Source of the DNA: JACPXH01 sp964409225
GTDB lineage: Bacteria; Patescibacteriota; Minisyncoccia; JACPXH01
DNA: 64,000 nucleotides
Direction: 5' to 3'
NCBI GenBank assembly: GCA_964409225.1
Contig: CAYPCM010000001.1
Span: 45,801-109,800 of the forward strand
The position numbers and the translations under genes are program-made. Positions 41,030 to 49,068 of the stretch are shown here, piece by piece (within the stretch, counting starts at the first letter, position 1; each line of letters starts with the position of its first letter). The notes under the pieces were generated by a model. The model saw only the letters and a list, made by a program, of their open reading frames with translations. It made no database searches and had not been told where the DNA came from.

Positions 41030-42034
41030 ATGGGAACAAAGCAATCATTATATAAAGCACACAAGATTAAGGACGATGAGTTCTTTACTCTTTACGAGGA
41101 TGTTGCTAACGAAGTTTCGCTTTATAAGAAACAACTGAAAAGGAAAAGAATTATATGTCCCTGCGATTGGGATGAAAGTTATAACGAAGAGATTGTTTTC
41201 AAGGAAGAAGGATTTATTGGTCCGTCCAATTTATTGGACAAAGGCGGAACAATTAAAAAAATAGATATAAAAGCGTCTAAGAAAAAAATTGAAAAACCGC
41301 TAGCTTTGATTAAGTGTAATTTTGTTAAATTTTTAGTTGCTCATGCTGATGCTTATGGCATAAAGTCAATTTCTGTGAGCGGATATAATCCTGCAAACGG
41401 TAAAGGTGTTAAATTCCAAGATGTTGATTATTCAAAATATGATCTAGTTATTACGAATCCGCCGTTTAGTCAGTTTCGGGATTTCATTGAAACAATGTTT
41501 AAAAATAAGACGGATTTTTTGGTCGTCGGACCAATTACTGCCATAACATACAAGGAAATTTTCAGTCACATAAAAGACAATAAAATGTGGCTTGGTTACG
41601 CAAAACAATTATCCGGATTTCGATTGACTGATGGTACTCTTGTTCTTTCAAAAAATCCCGAAGGATCAGTGCCTCGTGCTTGTAAATGGTACACGAATTT
41701 GGATGTTGCCTATCGGCACGACAGGATGATTTTGACAGAAAACTATAGCCCCGAAAAATACCCAAAATATTACAACTATAACGGCGTGGATGTAGAAAAA
41801 ACAAATAAAATACCTTTTGATTTCGATGGTATTATGGGTGTTCCAGTTACTTTTTTAACAAAGTATAATCCACAGCAGTTTAAGATTGTAGGAAAAGGGG
41901 TTCAGGTTGAAAAAACAGTAAGGTTCAAGGGTGATAAGGCTACGCTCTGGATTGAAAAGGACGGAAAACCTTTCAGGGCACCTTTTGAAAGAATTTTAAT
42001 AAAAAATAGAGAGGTAATTAAAAATGAAAAATAA
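41030..42034 (+). CDS. EcoRI-type adenine-specific DNA methyltransferase
   Basis: 334 residues in AT-rich sequence unlike the flanks. The N6-adenine methylase motif IV is NPPF in YDLVITNPPFSQFRDFI (about residues 140-156), and the following FLVVGPITAITYKEIF and WLGYAKQLSGF match the EcoRI methylase-like family. The S-adenosylmethionine motif is not obvious, as is usual for this family. It would methylate adenine in a specific site. It overlaps the DUF262-HNH gene by 11 bp, so the two are tightly coupled. Confidence 0.82.
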   Translation: MGTKQSLYKAHKIKDDEFFTLYEDVANEVSLYKKQLKRKRIICPCDWDESYNEEIVFKEEGFIGPSNLLDKGGTIKKIDIKASKKKIEKPLALIKCNFVKFLVAHADAYGIKSISVSGYNPANGKGVKFQDVDYSKYDLVITNPPFSQFRDFIETMFKNKTDFLVVGPITAITYKEIFSHIKDNKMWLGYAKQLSGFRLTDGTLVLSKNPEGSVPRACKWYTNLDVAYRHDRMILTENYSPEKYPKYYNYNGVDVEKTNKIPFDFDGIMGVPVTFLTKYNPQQFKIVGKGVQVEKTVRFKGDKATLWIEKDGKPFRAPFERILIKNREVIKNEK

Positions 42035-43109
42035 TATGAATATCAAAACTTTATACGAACAACTTAGGGATGGGAAAATTATCAGCGACATAGAACTCCA
42101 AAGAGAGATAGTTTATGATACCGAAAAACAAATGCTAGTTATAGACAGTATCGTTAATGGGATTCCGTTGCCTGCTTTTTATTTTTGGAAAAATGACGAA
42201 GGAATTTTGGAAGTATTGGACGGCAAACAAAGAATAGAAGCCATTAAAAAATTTATTGAAAACGACATCCAATATCAGGATAAGTTATGGAAACAAACGG
42301 ACAAAAAAATTCAAGACATAATCAATAATGCCGAGCTTTCAATCATTGTTTGTGGAGGTAAAGAACAATTAAAAAGGGAGATATTTAGAAGAATTAATAC
42401 TCTGGGTGTTCCACTTTCTCCTTATGAAGTTTTGAACGGCCTTTTTCATGGCGAGTATTTAAGGGGTTTAACTGTTTATGTCGGGCAAGATAGGGATGCA
42501 CTGAAAGTTCTAAACGCCAACAGCCGAGGTAAAAATCAATATAGAATTTTGCAATTATTGATGGAATTGAAAAATTTGCCGAAAGATGCGCAGAGTATAA
42601 ACGACCATGTGAATTCAAATCAGAAAAAATCTTTTGCTGATGACCAAAGGGAGGTTGGTAAATATATCAAATTCGTCAGAGACATATTTGATGATTACGG
42701 CCAATTAGACATTTATTTTAACTTGGCGAGAAAATATTTTAAGGACGCGGTTATATGGAAACAAAACAAGGACGAAATCAATTCTCGCGTCAAAAGATAT
42801 TTAAAAAGCGATGACGCTAAATTGACGGATAAAGCAAAAGAAATAGAAGATATTATTCAAGCCATTGTAAATAATATCAGTGTTGATGATAAAAGGTTAT
42901 TTTCAAGCGATGACAAAAAGGAATTTTTGAGGAAAAAGAAGCCGAATAAAGAGAAAAAATATCAATGTGCGGACTGCAAAAAGTATTTTTATGCCGAGGA
43001 ATTAACAATGGATCATGTAGACCCGTGGAGTAAAGGCGGCAGAACCGAACTTTCAAACGCTGAACTACGATGCCGTCCTTGCAATATTAAAAAGGGCAAT
43101 AGAAGTTAG
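42024..43109 (+). CDS. DUF262-HNH nuclease (GmrSD-like)
   Basis: 361 residues. The N-terminal DUF262 domain has ELQREIVYDTEKQMLVIDSI and the nucleotide-handling motif DGKQRIEAI, then RINTLGVPLSPYEVLNG. The C-terminal HNH domain (about 318-361) shows CADCKKYF, TMDHVDPWSKGGRTELSNAE and CRPCNIKKGN: paired CxxC, the DH pair and N as in H-N-H. This arrangement is that of type IV restriction (GmrSD) and Brig-type enzymes, which cut modified or foreign DNA. Coupling to a methyltransferase is unusual for that class. Confidence 0.83.
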   Translation: MKNNMNIKTLYEQLRDGKIISDIELQREIVYDTEKQMLVIDSIVNGIPLPAFYFWKNDEGILEVLDGKQRIEAIKKFIENDIQYQDKLWKQTDKKIQDIINNAELSIIVCGGKEQLKREIFRRINTLGVPLSPYEVLNGLFHGEYLRGLTVYVGQDRDALKVLNANSRGKNQYRILQLLMELKNLPKDAQSINDHVNSNQKKSFADDQREVGKYIKFVRDIFDDYGQLDIYFNLARKYFKDAVIWKQNKDEINSRVKRYLKSDDAKLTDKAKEIEDIIQAIVNNISVDDKRLFSSDDKKEFLRKKKPNKEKKYQCADCKKYFYAEELTMDHVDPWSKGGRTELSNAELRCRPCNIKKGNRS

Positions 43110-43112
43110 ATT

Positions 43113-44249
43113 ATGAATTCTAAAATTATTATCAAGGCCAATTTACCTTTTTGTTTATATAGATTAGATGAAAGATATTTTCAAATTGACCCTCAAACAC
43201 GCATCCGTTTTTTAAAAGAAAAAATAGAGCCAAGCAGAAGGACAAGCTCATCAAAAAATGTTGAGTTTTTAAATGATAGATGGGGCTGGGATGGTTTTTC
43301 TAAAGTAGAAATTGAAACAGAAAAAGAAATTGATTTAGAAAATTCAACATCGGAAAAAGCACAAAAATTTGCTATAAAAATCATTAACGAGTTCATCAAT
43401 CTTTATAGATATTTTGATGAAAATGCTGTCCACTTTGTTAAACTTATAGAATCTGATTTATTAGAATTTTCTGTGGAGAAAAATGGTCATGGGATGTTTG
43501 CGATGCCGTTGCACATGACAGTTTTAGACCCTAAGAAAATTTCAGCAGTAAGTAGTAGCATAGAGAGGGCGTTAAGTGATGAATACAAAATCCCCTTATG
43601 GAGAGAACTTATACTTAATGCCGAACATTACTGTTATATCGGAGATTTTAGAATGGCAATTTTGGAAAGCGTGACTGCATTGGAATTAGTAATTTCTAGA
43701 TTTATAAGTGGTGAGTTATCAGCGGCCGGTGTTCAAGAAAAAGAAATTAAAGAGTTTATTAAGGAAACTGGCGTAGCAAAGGGGCTTAATGTTGTGATTC
43801 GGCTTTTAGTAGGAAAAAGTGGAATACCGAATGAATTATTTGAAAAATGCAAAGGTACTATAACTAAACGAAACAAGATAGTTCATGAGGGAAGAAAAGA
43901 AATAGATTATCAAAGCACTAAAGATTCCATTATCGCCATATATCAGCTTATTCAGCTTTTATTGGAAAAGGGTCGAGATATGGATGAATTAAGAGATAAT
44001 TATAGACAAATTATGAAATTTGAAGAATACTTAAAAACTGTTGTACCGAAGATTGGTCCAAATGCCGCTTTTGACCTTTCAAGAGATGCACGCACAACGG
44101 CAATCGAAAACATCTTGGTGGATAAAAAAGTAGCAACAAAAGAAGAAATTGAAACTGCAGTTGAAAACGAGTTATCAAAAAGCGCCGAGAATATTTTGCG
44201 TATGCCACCCTTGCCAAAGGATGAACCTAAGGAAGCTCCGCAAAAATGA
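43113..44249 (+). CDS. HEPN-like protein of unknown function, third gene of the cassette
   Basis: 378 residues, AT-rich, 3 bp after the nuclease gene. Mostly alpha-helical. Residues about 170-300 hold a helical bundle with ITKRNKIVHEGRKEI, which fits the HEPN ribonuclease motif R-x4-6-H (R-N-K-I-V-H). The N-terminal half has no known look (DRWGWDGFSKVEIETEKEI). HEPN proteins in defence loci often act as toxic RNases. Function here is inferred only from the motif and neighbours. Confidence 0.6.
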   Translation: MNSKIIIKANLPFCLYRLDERYFQIDPQTRIRFLKEKIEPSRRTSSSKNVEFLNDRWGWDGFSKVEIETEKEIDLENSTSEKAQKFAIKIINEFINLYRYFDENAVHFVKLIESDLLEFSVEKNGHGMFAMPLHMTVLDPKKISAVSSSIERALSDEYKIPLWRELILNAEHYCYIGDFRMAILESVTALELVISRFISGELSAAGVQEKEIKEFIKETGVAKGLNVVIRLLVGKSGIPNELFEKCKGTITKRNKIVHEGRKEIDYQSTKDSIIAIYQLIQLLLEKGRDMDELRDNYRQIMKFEEYLKTVVPKIGPNAAFDLSRDARTTAIENILVDKKVATKEEIETAVENELSKSAENILRMPPLPKDEPKEAPQK

Positions 44250-44570
44250 CCTAATGCGGCGCGCCAGCTTCGCTGGCACGAAATTCGGCGGCGGCGGAAA
44301 AAATTGTAATCGGAAAGCGAGGGCGGGCAAAAATTCCTTCCCCCCAACCCCCTTCCTTTTTGCCCGCCCGAGCGAAAATTATCAGAAATCAGCGTCCGGA
44401 TTTTCTCGGAAAAAAGTTCGGATTTTGTCCAAGACAGACAGCATAATTGGTTTCCGCCAAAGGCGGAAAAGAAAAAGTCGGCTCGAACCCCCTGCTCGCG
44501 GAGCGAGCGGTTTCGGTTTCGTTCAAAAAGGGCAGACAGCCAGCGAGGACAAGAGCCGAGGTGCCCTCGA
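44250..44570. other. Intergenic region with hairpins and repeat G, copy 1
   Basis: About 320 bp between the defence cassette and the next toxin-antitoxin pair. It contains an inverted GCGGGCAAAAA / TTTTTGCCCGC pair (44312-44367) and repeat family G (44357-44443). No coding frame is convincing. Confidence 0.5.
44357..44443. repeat. Repeat family G, copy 1
   Basis: TTTTGCCCGC, then CAGAAATCAGCGTCCGGATT and TTGTCCAAGACAGACAGCA. It aligns end to end with 47446-47532 in the same orientation, roughly 80% identical by eye, with one indel. Confidence 0.7.
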
Positions 44571-44599
44571 TTGACACGCGATGCCGAGATCTGTATCAT
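44571..44599 (+). promoter_or_regulatory. Promoter of the AbrB/RelE pair
   Basis: TTGACA (44571-44576), 17-bp spacer, TATCAT (44594-44599), 39 bp before the ATG. Confidence 0.75.
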
Positions 44600-44637
44600 C
44601 CAAATATATGAAAACACAATTCCATGGAGGGAGCGCC

Positions 44638-44928
44638 ATGCCGGCGGTCAAGATCGGGGTGAGCCGACAGGTGGTCATCCCCAAGAAGCTCCACGACGAA
44701 CTCGGGCTCACGCCCGGGGACTACCTCGAAGTCGAGCTCGAGCGCGGCAAGCTCGTGCTCACGCCGAAAACCCTCGTTGATAAAGCGATTGAGCAGCGGC
44801 TCGCCGAGAGCTTCGAGGATTTCCGGCGGGGCCGCACCCACGGGCCGTTCCCTTCAGCCAAGGAGGCGATCCGCTTCTTGCATACTGAGGTGAAGCGAAG
44901 AAGGGGAAAGAAGTCTAAAGCGGCGTAA
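44638..44928 (+). CDS. AbrB/MazE-type antitoxin
   Basis: 96 residues from ATG 44638, set by GGAGGGAGCGCC upstream; longer in-frame starts lie too close to the promoter. VKIGVSRQVVIPKKLHDELG then LTPGDYLEVELERGKLVLTP is the AbrB swapped hairpin. The helical C-terminus (KAIEQRLAESFEDFRRGRT) is the toxin-binding part. TAATG coupling to the toxin. Confidence 0.86.
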   Translation: MPAVKIGVSRQVVIPKKLHDELGLTPGDYLEVELERGKLVLTPKTLVDKAIEQRLAESFEDFRRGRTHGPFPSAKEAIRFLHTEVKRRRGKKSKAA

Positions 44929-45173
44929 TGCGCCCCCACTTTTCCGAAGGTTTCGTCCGCAGCTACGCGAACGCTCCCGCGCACGTGCAGCGAGCTTTCG
45001 ATCGGAAACTGACCTTCCTGCTTCAGAATCTCCATCATCCCTCGCTTCGCGCGAAGAAGTACGATGAAACCCGCGGCATTTGGCAGGCGCGGGTGAGTCG
45101 CAACTGGCGGTTCTATTTCACGATCGAGGGCGACGCTTGCCACCTCCATGAGATCATGGCGCACCCGAAGTAG
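44928..45173 (+). CDS. RelE/YafQ-like toxin
   Basis: 81 residues, sharing one base with the antitoxin stop. FVRSYANAPAHVQRAFDRKL, then LRAKKYDETRGIWQARVSRNWRFYFTI and CHLHEIMAHPK: the compact RelE fold with basic strand residues and a C-terminal H. Probably a ribosome-dependent or related RNase toxin. Confidence 0.84.
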   Translation: MRPHFSEGFVRSYANAPAHVQRAFDRKLTFLLQNLHHPSLRAKKYDETRGIWQARVSRNWRFYFTIEGDACHLHEIMAHPK

Positions 45174-45199
45174 GGCCCGACGACTTCAAGGGACAACAA

Positions 45200-45604
45200 A
45201 TGTTTCAAATCAAAACAATAGAAGACATCCCAATTGCGTATGTGGCGAAACAAGGCCACCCTGCTGTTGTTGCGGGCAGGGCATTTTGGGAATTGGAGCA
45301 ACGCGTACCGCTCAAGGGAAATAAGTTTTACGGAGTTTTTGACGAGCGCACGAACGAATACCGGGCCTGCGTGGCGCTAAGCGAAGCGAATCAGGATTCA
45401 GCCCAAGGTCTAAATCGCGGAGTTATCCAAGGCGGAGCGTATGCGTATACCACTATCGTGGGGGATTATCGGGACATCGTTCGTCAGGTTGGCCCCGCGT
45501 TCGACGAGCTTGCCCGAAGTTACCGGCGAGATCCCGCGAGGCCGTGTGTTGAGTTTTATAAACGCCACACGGAAGTTCTTGTGATGCTTCCGGTACAACA
45601 ATAG
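45200..45604 (+). CDS. GyrI-like small-molecule-binding domain protein
   Basis: 134 residues. MFQIKTIEDIPIAYVAKQGH and GGAYAYTTIVGDYRDIVRQVGPAFDELARSY followed by PCVEFYKRHTEVLVMLPVQ fit the SHV fold of GyrI/BmrR-C proteins, which bind hydrophobic small molecules or gyrase. No DNA-binding domain is attached. It is followed 13 bp on by a NUDIX hydrolase. Confidence 0.7.
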   Translation: MFQIKTIEDIPIAYVAKQGHPAVVAGRAFWELEQRVPLKGNKFYGVFDERTNEYRACVALSEANQDSAQGLNRGVIQGGAYAYTTIVGDYRDIVRQVGPAFDELARSYRRDPARPCVEFYKRHTEVLVMLPVQQ

Positions 45605-45617
45605 TTGATTTTACCCA

Positions 45618-46091
45618 ATGGCCAAAGACAGAAATAAAGCCGTGCCGGCGGTCTACCTGCTTCTGAGAAAAGGGGAGGATATTTTGCTTATGCGGCGACA
45701 GGGTTCTGGCTATTATGACGGTTGGTACTCGGTGCCCGCAGGACATGTTGAAGCCGGAGAGTTGCCACTTGGTGGGTTGATACGAGAAGCTGGCGAGGAA
45801 CTCGGCATAGCCGTTGATCCCAAAGACGCCAAACTGGTGCATACGATGTACCGAACCAAGCACGACGAGACCGGCGATAGGGTGGATATGTTTTTTGTCG
45901 TGAGCAAATGGTCGGGAGAAATTACGAACGTGGAACCGCACAAATGCGGCGATATCCGTTGGTTTCCCGTCAAGGAACTGCCGGAAAATGTGATGCATCA
46001 TGTTCGAGACGCAATTAAAGATGTTGAGCTTAGCATTCAATATTCGGAGCTGGATTTGCCCCACATCACCTTGAACCCACCAAAACCGTGA
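45618..46091 (+). CDS. NUDIX hydrolase
   Basis: 157 residues. The NUDIX box is complete: GHVEAGELPLGGLIREAGEE then LGI (G-x5-E-x7-REUxEExGU). It hydrolyses nucleoside diphosphate derivatives; the substrate is not deducible. Co-oriented with the GyrI-like gene. Confidence 0.9.
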   Translation: MAKDRNKAVPAVYLLLRKGEDILLMRRQGSGYYDGWYSVPAGHVEAGELPLGGLIREAGEELGIAVDPKDAKLVHTMYRTKHDETGDRVDMFFVVSKWSGEITNVEPHKCGDIRWFPVKELPENVMHHVRDAIKDVELSIQYSELDLPHITLNPPKP

Positions 46092-46145
46092 TCTGGTCGA
46101 GGTGCCTTGGTTTGATTTAATCGATCGACACCAGTTTTCTACGTC

Positions 46146-47345
46146 ATGAAACAACAAACACAACAGCCCACCTCAGGTTTTTATGGCCTTGGCATTGCGC
46201 CGGGGCTGCTTGAGATTTTGGAGAAACTTCGCTATGCAACCCCGACCCCGATTCAGCGCCAGGCGATTCCGATTGCGATTCAGGGCAAAGACGTGGTGGG
46301 CGTGGCGCAAACCGGAACCGGGAAAACCCTCGCATTTGGCATCCCCATGATTCAAATTCTCGCTCGAACCAAAGGGCGGGGCCTGGTATTGGTGCCCACA
46401 CGAGAACTCGCGCTCCAGGTTGATGAGATGTTGCACGCGGTCGGCCGCTCTCTGGGGCTGCGGACCGCGGTCCTCATCGGCGGCGCTTCGATGAGGCCGC
46501 AGATCCAAGCGATCGAAAAGAACCCGCACATCATCGTCGCCACTCCCGGCCGGCTGATCGACCATTTGCATCAGAAGACGGTTGCGCTTGGGGGTGTGCG
46601 CATACTGGTGCTTGACGAGGCGGATCGCATGCTTGACATGGGGTTTTTGCCGCAGGTTCAGAAGATTCTCCACGCCGTTCCCAAAGATCGCCAAACCATG
46701 TTGTTTTCGGCCACGCTTTCGTCCGAGATCATGCAGGTCGCAACGGCCAACATGAAGCTCCCGATCCGCATTGAAATCGCGCCTTCCGGCACCACGGTTG
46801 AGCGCGTAACCCAAGAGCTTTTTGTGGTCAAGCGTGACGCGAAGAATCGGTTGCTTGAGATTGTGTTGGCCGAGCACGCGGGGTCGGCGCTTGTGTTCAC
46901 CCGCACAAAATACGGCGCCAAACGCATTACCAAGGCAGTGCGCGCCATGGGGCATAGCGCTGCCGAAATCCACTCAAATCGCTCGCTCGGGCAGCGCCGC
47001 GATGCACTGGATGGGTTCAAGTCCGGCAAATATCGGGTGCTGGTTGCCACCGACATCGCGGCTCGCGGGATTGACGTCGTCGGGATCGAGCTCGTGTTGA
47101 ATTACGATCTGCCGGCGCATTCCGAAGATTACGTGCACCGGATCGGCCGCACGGCCCGAGCAGGAGCCGAGGGGCATGCGATATCATTCGTGCTGCCCGA
47201 AGAGCAGCGCGAGGTGCGCAACATCGAGCGGCTCATCAGGAAGAGTCTGCGCGTCTCGCCCCTCCCGAAGCTGCCGCCGGAGCGAATGCCGGAACAGACA
47301 CCGCGTCATCGACCTGGAACGCGGCCGTTTCATCGGCGGCGTTGA
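46146..47345 (+). CDS. DEAD-box RNA helicase
   Basis: 399 residues. Motifs in order: Q motif (YATPTPIQRQAIP), I (AQTGTGKT), Ia (PTRELALQ), II (VLDEADRMLDMG), III (SAT), IV (ALVFTRTKYGAKR), V (ATDIAARGIDV), VI (HRIGRTARAG). The basic Pro/Arg tail (ERMPEQTPRHRPGTRPFHRR) is an RNA-binding extension as in RhlE-like helicases. Likely acts in ribosome assembly or RNA turnover. Confidence 0.93.
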   Translation: MKQQTQQPTSGFYGLGIAPGLLEILEKLRYATPTPIQRQAIPIAIQGKDVVGVAQTGTGKTLAFGIPMIQILARTKGRGLVLVPTRELALQVDEMLHAVGRSLGLRTAVLIGGASMRPQIQAIEKNPHIIVATPGRLIDHLHQKTVALGGVRILVLDEADRMLDMGFLPQVQKILHAVPKDRQTMLFSATLSSEIMQVATANMKLPIRIEIAPSGTTVERVTQELFVVKRDAKNRLLEIVLAEHAGSALVFTRTKYGAKRITKAVRAMGHSAAEIHSNRSLGQRRDALDGFKSGKYRVLVATDIAARGIDVVGIELVLNYDLPAHSEDYVHRIGRTARAGAEGHAISFVLPEEQREVRNIERLIRKSLRVSPLPKLPPERMPEQTPRHRPGTRPFHRRR

Positions 47346-47445
47346 GCTGCGTGGACGTATCTTCGCCGCACAGATCCATCATGAAAGCCTTCCTTGAGCA
47401 CATCCCATTGAATGTATCGGATCCGAAAATCTCTTTCCCCTTCCC

Positions 47446-47532
47446 TTTTGCCCGCACGAGTGTAGTTTTTCAGAAATCAGCATCAGGATTTTCTCGGGGA
47501 AAAAGTTAGGATTTTGTTCAGGACAGACAGCA
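47446..47532. repeat. Repeat family G, copy 2
   Basis: CAGAAATCAGCATCAGGATT and GTTCAGGACAGACAGCA mirror copy 1 in direct orientation. It ends 5 bp before the next ATG, so it may also supply its promoter. Confidence 0.7.
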
Positions 47533-47537
47533 GGGAT

Positions 47538-47795
47538 ATGAGCATTTACGAAAAGCTATCGGATAGCGAGATCATTCGAGCCGCCTATAATCCACCTGGT
47601 TCGCCAGCGGTCGCGGCGAATGTTGAGATGATGCGCCGACTAAAGGATTCGCTCATCGCACAGCAAAACTCGGCGAATGAACTCACCGAACGGATTCGGA
47701 AGCTGAATGCCTGACTCTTGTGGTTCACGATCGCGATTCTCGCCCTGACAGTGGTACAGGTACTCGTCGTCTTGAAGGTTATCGCACTTCCTTGA
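47538..47795 (+). pseudogene. Small membrane protein interrupted by a TGA codon
   Basis: From ATG 47538 the frame reads MSIYEKLSDSEIIRAAYNPP through TERIRKLNA, then TGA at 47712-47714, and in the same frame LLWFTIAILALTVVQVLVVL to a second TGA at 47793. The 58-residue amphipathic part and the membrane helix together make the usual layout of this kind of protein. TGA is one change from TGG (Trp), which would suit the membrane boundary. As UGA is a stop here, the helix is lost unless this is a base error. Confidence 0.62.
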
Positions 47796-47909
47796 CCCGA
47801 TCCTGGTGCGGCAGCTCGTGCTCCGGGGTCTATTCTGGTTGACCCACAGACGAGCCAGGCACGCGGGGGTTTTCTGTTTGGGCGGGTTCAGTATAGGCTG
47901 TGTCTGGAT

Positions 47910-48254
47910 ATGTTGCTTCGCATGACACCGCAGCCTTTTGCGGGTACCGGCGAGCGCCGGTACCTTTGGACTCGCCATGCGCGCGAGAAGATGCGGCAGT
48001 ATCGTCTGTCGGAATCGCGCGTGCGGCGCATCATCCGCCATCCCGAACGAATTGAAGAGGGGATTGCGCCGAACACGGTTGCGGCAATGCAGCAGGCGTC
48101 TTCGCGGCGCCGGCAGGAACTCTGGACGATGTACCGGCTGGTGCCTGGACGCAAGCTGATCAAAATTATCACCGCCTGGCGCTATCCGGGCGAGAGCCCG
48201 AAGCGAAATCCCATACCGCCTGCGATTCTCCGTGAAATCCGTTCGTTGCTTTGA
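47910..48254 (+). CDS. DUF4258-like protein
   Basis: 114 residues (start 47910 or 47922). RYLWTRHAREKMRQYRLSES, then RRIIRHPERIEEGIAPNTVA and LWTMYRLVPGRKLIKIITAWR fit the DUF4258/BrnT-like small fold: T/S-x-H-A, M, R, and a late strand with K-I-I-T. Such proteins are often solitary toxins or RNA-binding proteins. No partner antitoxin is seen. Confidence 0.58.
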   Translation: MLLRMTPQPFAGTGERRYLWTRHAREKMRQYRLSESRVRRIIRHPERIEEGIAPNTVAAMQQASSRRRQELWTMYRLVPGRKLIKIITAWRYPGESPKRNPIPPAILREIRSLL

Positions 48255-48307
48255 ATTGTTCTCGCGGTAGCCGGCAGATCGCGCGCACTATTGCTATAAA
48301 TAAGAGG

Positions 48308-48336
48308 CGCCGTCCACGCTTGAGCGTGGACGGCGT
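48308..48336. terminator. Bidirectional hairpin between convergent genes
   Basis: GCCGTCCACGCT / AGCGTGGACGGC with TG loop, short T-runs on both sides. Ends both the DUF4258-like gene and the minus-strand secreted gene. Confidence 0.7.
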
Positions 48337-48340
48337 TTCG

Positions 48341-48946
48341 CTATGGATACGCGTACGATATGGAACGATCAAGCTCGTATCGAGCGATCTGGCTGCAGGA
48401 AAGAAGCGTGCCGCTCAATCCGGCCCAGCCACCTTCGAGCGTCACCACGCCGTTGGCAGAAACGATGCCGCTCGCTATGGTAAAGCCAATTCCTGTGCCA
48501 GCGGCGTTGAACGCGTTAAACGTGAATCCGATGCTTTTGAGCTGTCCGGTTCGGTTACGCACTCGTAGCTGTAATAGGCAGCCCGAGAAGTAACCTGGCG
48601 TAAGCGATTCGGCTTCGATGACGACCCCGTTGAGCTCTACACCTACGTGTCCGCCGGTCGAGCCGCCGCCACCGCCGACGGGCGTCGCCGAGATCGGCAT
48701 CAGCACGTTCGCGAGCGGGTTCCATTCGAAGCGTACGGCGTAGGTGCCTGGCGGGTAGCCCGGCACATTCGGGCTCAGGATCGTGACGGGACTGATCGTG
48801 ATTCGGAGGCCGTATAGCGTGTTCCACGGCTCGACCTGGATCGTGGCGCCTGCGCTCATCTCGATGTTGATCGCGAACGCCGGCGCCGCTGCTGCGCCCA
48901 CGAGGCACGCGAGCACGGTTCCAAGCAGTAGATTTCTCCTGGCCAT
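48341..48946 (-). CDS. Secreted protein, unknown function
   Basis: 201 residues from ATG 48946, chosen because GAGGAGGG is 6 nt upstream. Signal peptide NLLLGTVLACLVGAAAAPAFA. The mature part is beta-rich (AGATIQVEPWNTLYGLRITI, a Gly linker, then GHVGVELNGVVIEAESL) and resembles an extracellular Ig/cohesin-like fold. Two Cys may be paired. No catalytic motif. Confidence 0.65.
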   Translation of the reverse strand: MARRNLLLGTVLACLVGAAAAPAFAINIEMSAGATIQVEPWNTLYGLRITISPVTILSPNVPGYPPGTYAVRFEWNPLANVLMPISATPVGGGGGSTGGHVGVELNGVVIEAESLTPGYFSGCLLQLRVRNRTGQLKSIGFTFNAFNAAGTGIGFTIASGIVSANGVVTLEGGWAGLSGTLLSCSQIARYELDRSISYAYP

Positions 48947-49068
48947 TGCCATCCCTCCTCTGTGTTGGTTTCCTCCTGTTTCGATCAAAAGGACTCCATT
49001 CCGCTATATACTCTGCTGGAGAGGTGCGGTCAAGCGGGGTTGCAAAGCAGGGGAGCCCAACGTACGGT

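Noticed and set aside
41030..44249. Prophage remnant
   Set aside because: No integrase, terminase, capsid or tail gene; the content is restriction/defence-like only.
47712..47714. UGA recoding as tryptophan or glycine
   Set aside because: RF2 with the SPF motif and frameshift site is present, and many confident genes end in TGA.
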